DNA of 6,146 bases from Spirochaetales bacterium (GTDB taxonomy: Bacteria; Spirochaetota; Spirochaetia; DSM-2461), in assembly GCA_002748225.1 (NCBI GenBank), contig PDRU01000074.1:1-6146 (forward strand), given 5' to 3'. Shown here piece by piece: positions 4,368 to 6,146 of the stretch. Position 1 is the stretch's first letter, and the number at the start of each line of letters is the position of its first letter. Below the pieces are notes generated by a model. That model worked only from the letters and a program-made list of their open reading frames with translations, did no database searches and had not been told where the DNA came from. Both the position numbers and the translations under genes were made by a program.

Positions 4368-6146
4368 AACAAAACCGGAAAACCTGGAAACGGTAAAAAG
4401 CAGACTCAACCCCCAGCAGCTTGAAGCAGTCAACTGTATTGACGGGCCCCTGCTCATTGTGGCCGGAGCCGGAAGCGGCAAAACAGGAGTGGTAACCACC
4501 CGTATAGCTGAAATGCTGGCCCGCGGAATTCCGCAGTCTTCCATACTGGCCCTCACCTTTACAAACAAGGCCGCCCGGGAAATGCAGGAACGGGTAAAGA
4601 AACTGACTGGTCTGCCGCTTTCCAATCTTACCGTGTCCACCTTTCATGCTTTCGGTGTTCAGATTCTCCGTGAACAGGCTGAACACCTTGGCTACCATCC
4701 CAACTTCAGCATTTACGATTCTTCCGACAAAACGGCCTGCATAAAAGAGGCGGCGCGCGAACTGCAGCTGCGTCATGAACCGGCAGAACTGAACACACTT
4801 TCAGCCCTCTTCAGCGGCATAAAAACCCGCCGTCAGCAGTGGGATACCGTAACATCACTCCATAAACCTCTTTATGAAGAATTTCAGGAACTGATGATGC
4901 TCCACAATGCTGTTGATTTTGACGATTTAATTGTCCGTCCCCTGGAGCTGTTTGAAAACTTTCCCGACATTCTGAACATCTACCGGAAACGCTTCCGCTA
5001 CATTATGGTTGACGAGTTTCAGGATACATCAAGCATCCAGTACTGTTTTGTCCGCCATCTGGCCCGGAAACACCGGAATCTCTGCTGTGTGGGAGACGAC
5101 GACCAGTCAATCTACTCATGGCGCGGCGCGGATTTTACCAATATTCTGAACTTTGAAACCGACTTTCCCGAACGCCGCGAAATTAAACTCGAACGCAATT
5201 ACCGTTCCACCGGCACCATACTGAAAGCCGCCAATGCCGTTATTGCGCATAACACCGACCGCAAATCCAAAGAACTGTGGACCCACGACAATCACGAAGA
5301 AAAAACCATACAGTTTGCCGCCCCGGAAGACGAAAAAGCTGAAGCCGAATTCATAACTGAATCAATCAGGGAACTGAAAATAAACAACGGCCTCAGTTAC
5401 GACCAGATAGGCATACTGGTCCGCACAAATTCGCTCACCCGCAGCATAGAAGAAGCTCTTTTGGCCTATAACATTCCCTATACAATGAGCGGAGGAACCA
5501 GCTTTTTCCAGCGTCAGGAAATTAAGGACATGATTGGATACCTGCGGGTTATATCCAACCCGGATGACGATGTCAATCTTCTGCGCATCATCAATACTCC
5601 CCGCCGAGGTGTCGGCAAAGTAACACTTAAAAGCATTGTGGATCTGGCCCGCCGCAAGGAATACTCGCTCTATTCAGCCATCAGTGAACTGGTTTTTCAG
5701 AGCAAGCCGGAAATCAGCGACAAAAGCCGTTCCGGCCTGGCCGAATTTCTAAACCTCATAGAAAAATATCAGGAAGTATTCAAGGGTCCGGAAAAAAACG
5801 AAACAGCCCCGGGTGTTAAACCTCCTCCATACCTCACACCCGGCTTTAATGAACTTCTGGAAGAAATTAACTACTGGGGCCATCTTATCCAGGAATTCCG
5901 GCATAATGAAAAAGTGGCCAAATGGCGCTTTGAAAACATCCGCAATTTTGCGTCTCTTCTGGAACGCTGGGAAGTGAATCCCGATAACCTGGAGCCCTCG
6001 CTGGAACGCTATCTGAACCGCATTACCCTGAACGCCCGCGATCAGCTGGAAGAAAACGAAGCCGGCAAAGCAAATCTAATGACCATTCACGCCTCCAAAG
6101 GACTGGAGTTCGATGTGGTATTTCTGGCCGGTGCCGAAGAAGGCAT
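4360..6146 (+). CDS. rep: Rep/UvrD/PcrA-type superfamily 1 DNA helicase (3' end missing)
   Basis: ATP-driven 3'-5' DNA helicase acting in the cytoplasm at stalled replication forks or in repair. 595 codons are visible; by comparison with E. coli Rep (about 670 residues) roughly 100 or more are missing, including motif VI. Motifs in order: Q-motif LNPQQLEAV (16-24), Walker A AGAGSGKT (35-42), Ia ALTFTNKAAREM (64-75), TFHAF (94-98), II VDEFQDTS (217-224), III GDDDQSIYSWRGA (245-257), IV LERNYRST (277-284), and V MTIHASKGLEFDVVF (574-588). The stretch GGTSFFQRQEIKDMIGYLRV (378-397) followed by SNPDDD resembles E. coli Rep more closely than UvrD, hence the name; PcrA/UvrD remains possible. Residues about 474-496 form a proline-rich insertion in subdomain 2B absent from E. 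coli Rep. The ATG at 4360 overlaps the preceding stop by 8 bases. No ribosome site precedes it, so translation probably depends on the upstream gene. No frameshift is seen. Confidence 0.95.
   Translation, partial: MSKTKPENLETVKSRLNPQQLEAVNCIDGPLLIVAGAGSGKTGVVTTRIAEMLARGIPQSSILALTFTNKAAREMQERVKKLTGLPLSNLTVSTFHAFGVQILREQAEHLGYHPNFSIYDSSDKTACIKEAARELQLRHEPAELNTLSALFSGIKTRRQQWDTVTSLHKPLYEEFQELMMLHNAVDFDDLIVRPLELFENFPDILNIYRKRFRYIMVDEFQDTSSIQYCFVRHLARKHRNLCCVGDDDQSIYSWRGADFTNILNFETDFPERREIKLERNYRSTGTILKAANAVIAHNTDRKSKELWTHDNHEEKTIQFAAPEDEKAEAEFITESIRELKINNGLSYDQIGILVRTNSLTRSIEEALLAYNIPYTMSGGTSFFQRQEIKDMIGYLRVISNPDDDVNLLRIINTPRRGVGKVTLKSIVDLARRKEYSLYSAISELVFQSKPEISDKSRSGLAEFLNLIEKYQEVFKGPEKNETAPGVKPPPYLTPGFNELLEEINYWGHLIQEFRHNEKVAKWRFENIRNFASLLERWEVNPDNLEPSLERYLNRITLNARDQLEENEAGKANLMTIHASKGLEFDVVFLAGAEEG
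5809..5843. repeat. 8-base perfect inverted repeat inside the helicase gene
   Basis: CCGGGTGT (5809-5816) and ACACCCGG (5836-5843) are exact reverse complements separated by 19 bases. They encode P484-G485-V486 and T493-P494-G495 of the helicase, and so flank the core of its proline-rich insertion. One or two such repeats are expected by chance in 6 kb, so only its position makes it notable. Confidence 0.35.

Noticed and set aside
4101..4640. 179-residue minus-strand open frame across the membrane protein and helicase junction
   Set aside because: Both plus-strand proteins have strong motifs through this stretch, including Walker A; the antisense frame is a shadow.
1..6146. CRISPR array, tRNA or rRNA genes, insertion sequences, phage or defence genes
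   Set aside because: No regularly spaced repeats, cloverleaf-like segments, transposase motifs or terminal repeats were seen; nearly all bases are accounted for by housekeeping-type genes.

Overview
This is an ordinary stretch of bacterial chromosome with moderate GC content (a little over half by eye), densely packed with genes. It holds the start of one minus-strand gene and five plus-strand genes that read away from it. I see no phage, transposon, CRISPR or RNA gene. The gene set and order (glycerol kinase, a HEAT-like protein, an M28 peptidase, a small COG2426 membrane protein, a Rep-type helicase) suggest a spirochaete of the Spirochaeta/Treponema group. The main reason is my recollection that Treponema pallidum has a small membrane protein next to its rep-like helicase gene. 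That assignment is an inference and was not tested by any search.

Layout: bases 1-491 (minus strand) encode the first 163 residues of a type I mannose-6-phosphate isomerase (manA), which runs off the left edge. Bases 492-629 are the only intergenic region longer than 35 bases; it is a divergent promoter region, with an AT-rich half next to glpK and an imperfect inverted repeat near manA. From 630 onward, five genes follow in one direction with almost no space between them: glpK (630-2114), a small HEAT-like alpha-helical protein (2111-2875, 4-base overlap), an M28-family zinc peptidase homologue (2907-3860), a COG2426/PF06695 membrane protein (3894-4367, GTG start) and a Rep/UvrD/PcrA helicase (4360 to the right edge, 8-base overlap, cut after 595 residues). 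No terminator-like hairpin is visible in the two short gaps, so these five are probably one transcription unit.

How they work together: ManA and GlpK feed mannose-6-phosphate and glycerol into central metabolism. The other four plus-strand genes have no evident link to glycerol, and the grouping looks like a mixed housekeeping operon rather than a dedicated pathway. I did not find a convincing new system. The points most worth a second look are the cytoplasmic M28 protein with a complete metal site, the uncharacterised HEAT-like protein translationally coupled to glpK, the lack of Shine-Dalgarno sequences before four of the five plus-strand genes, the absence of known allosteric sites in GlpK, and a proline-rich insertion in the helicase that coincides with an inverted repeat.
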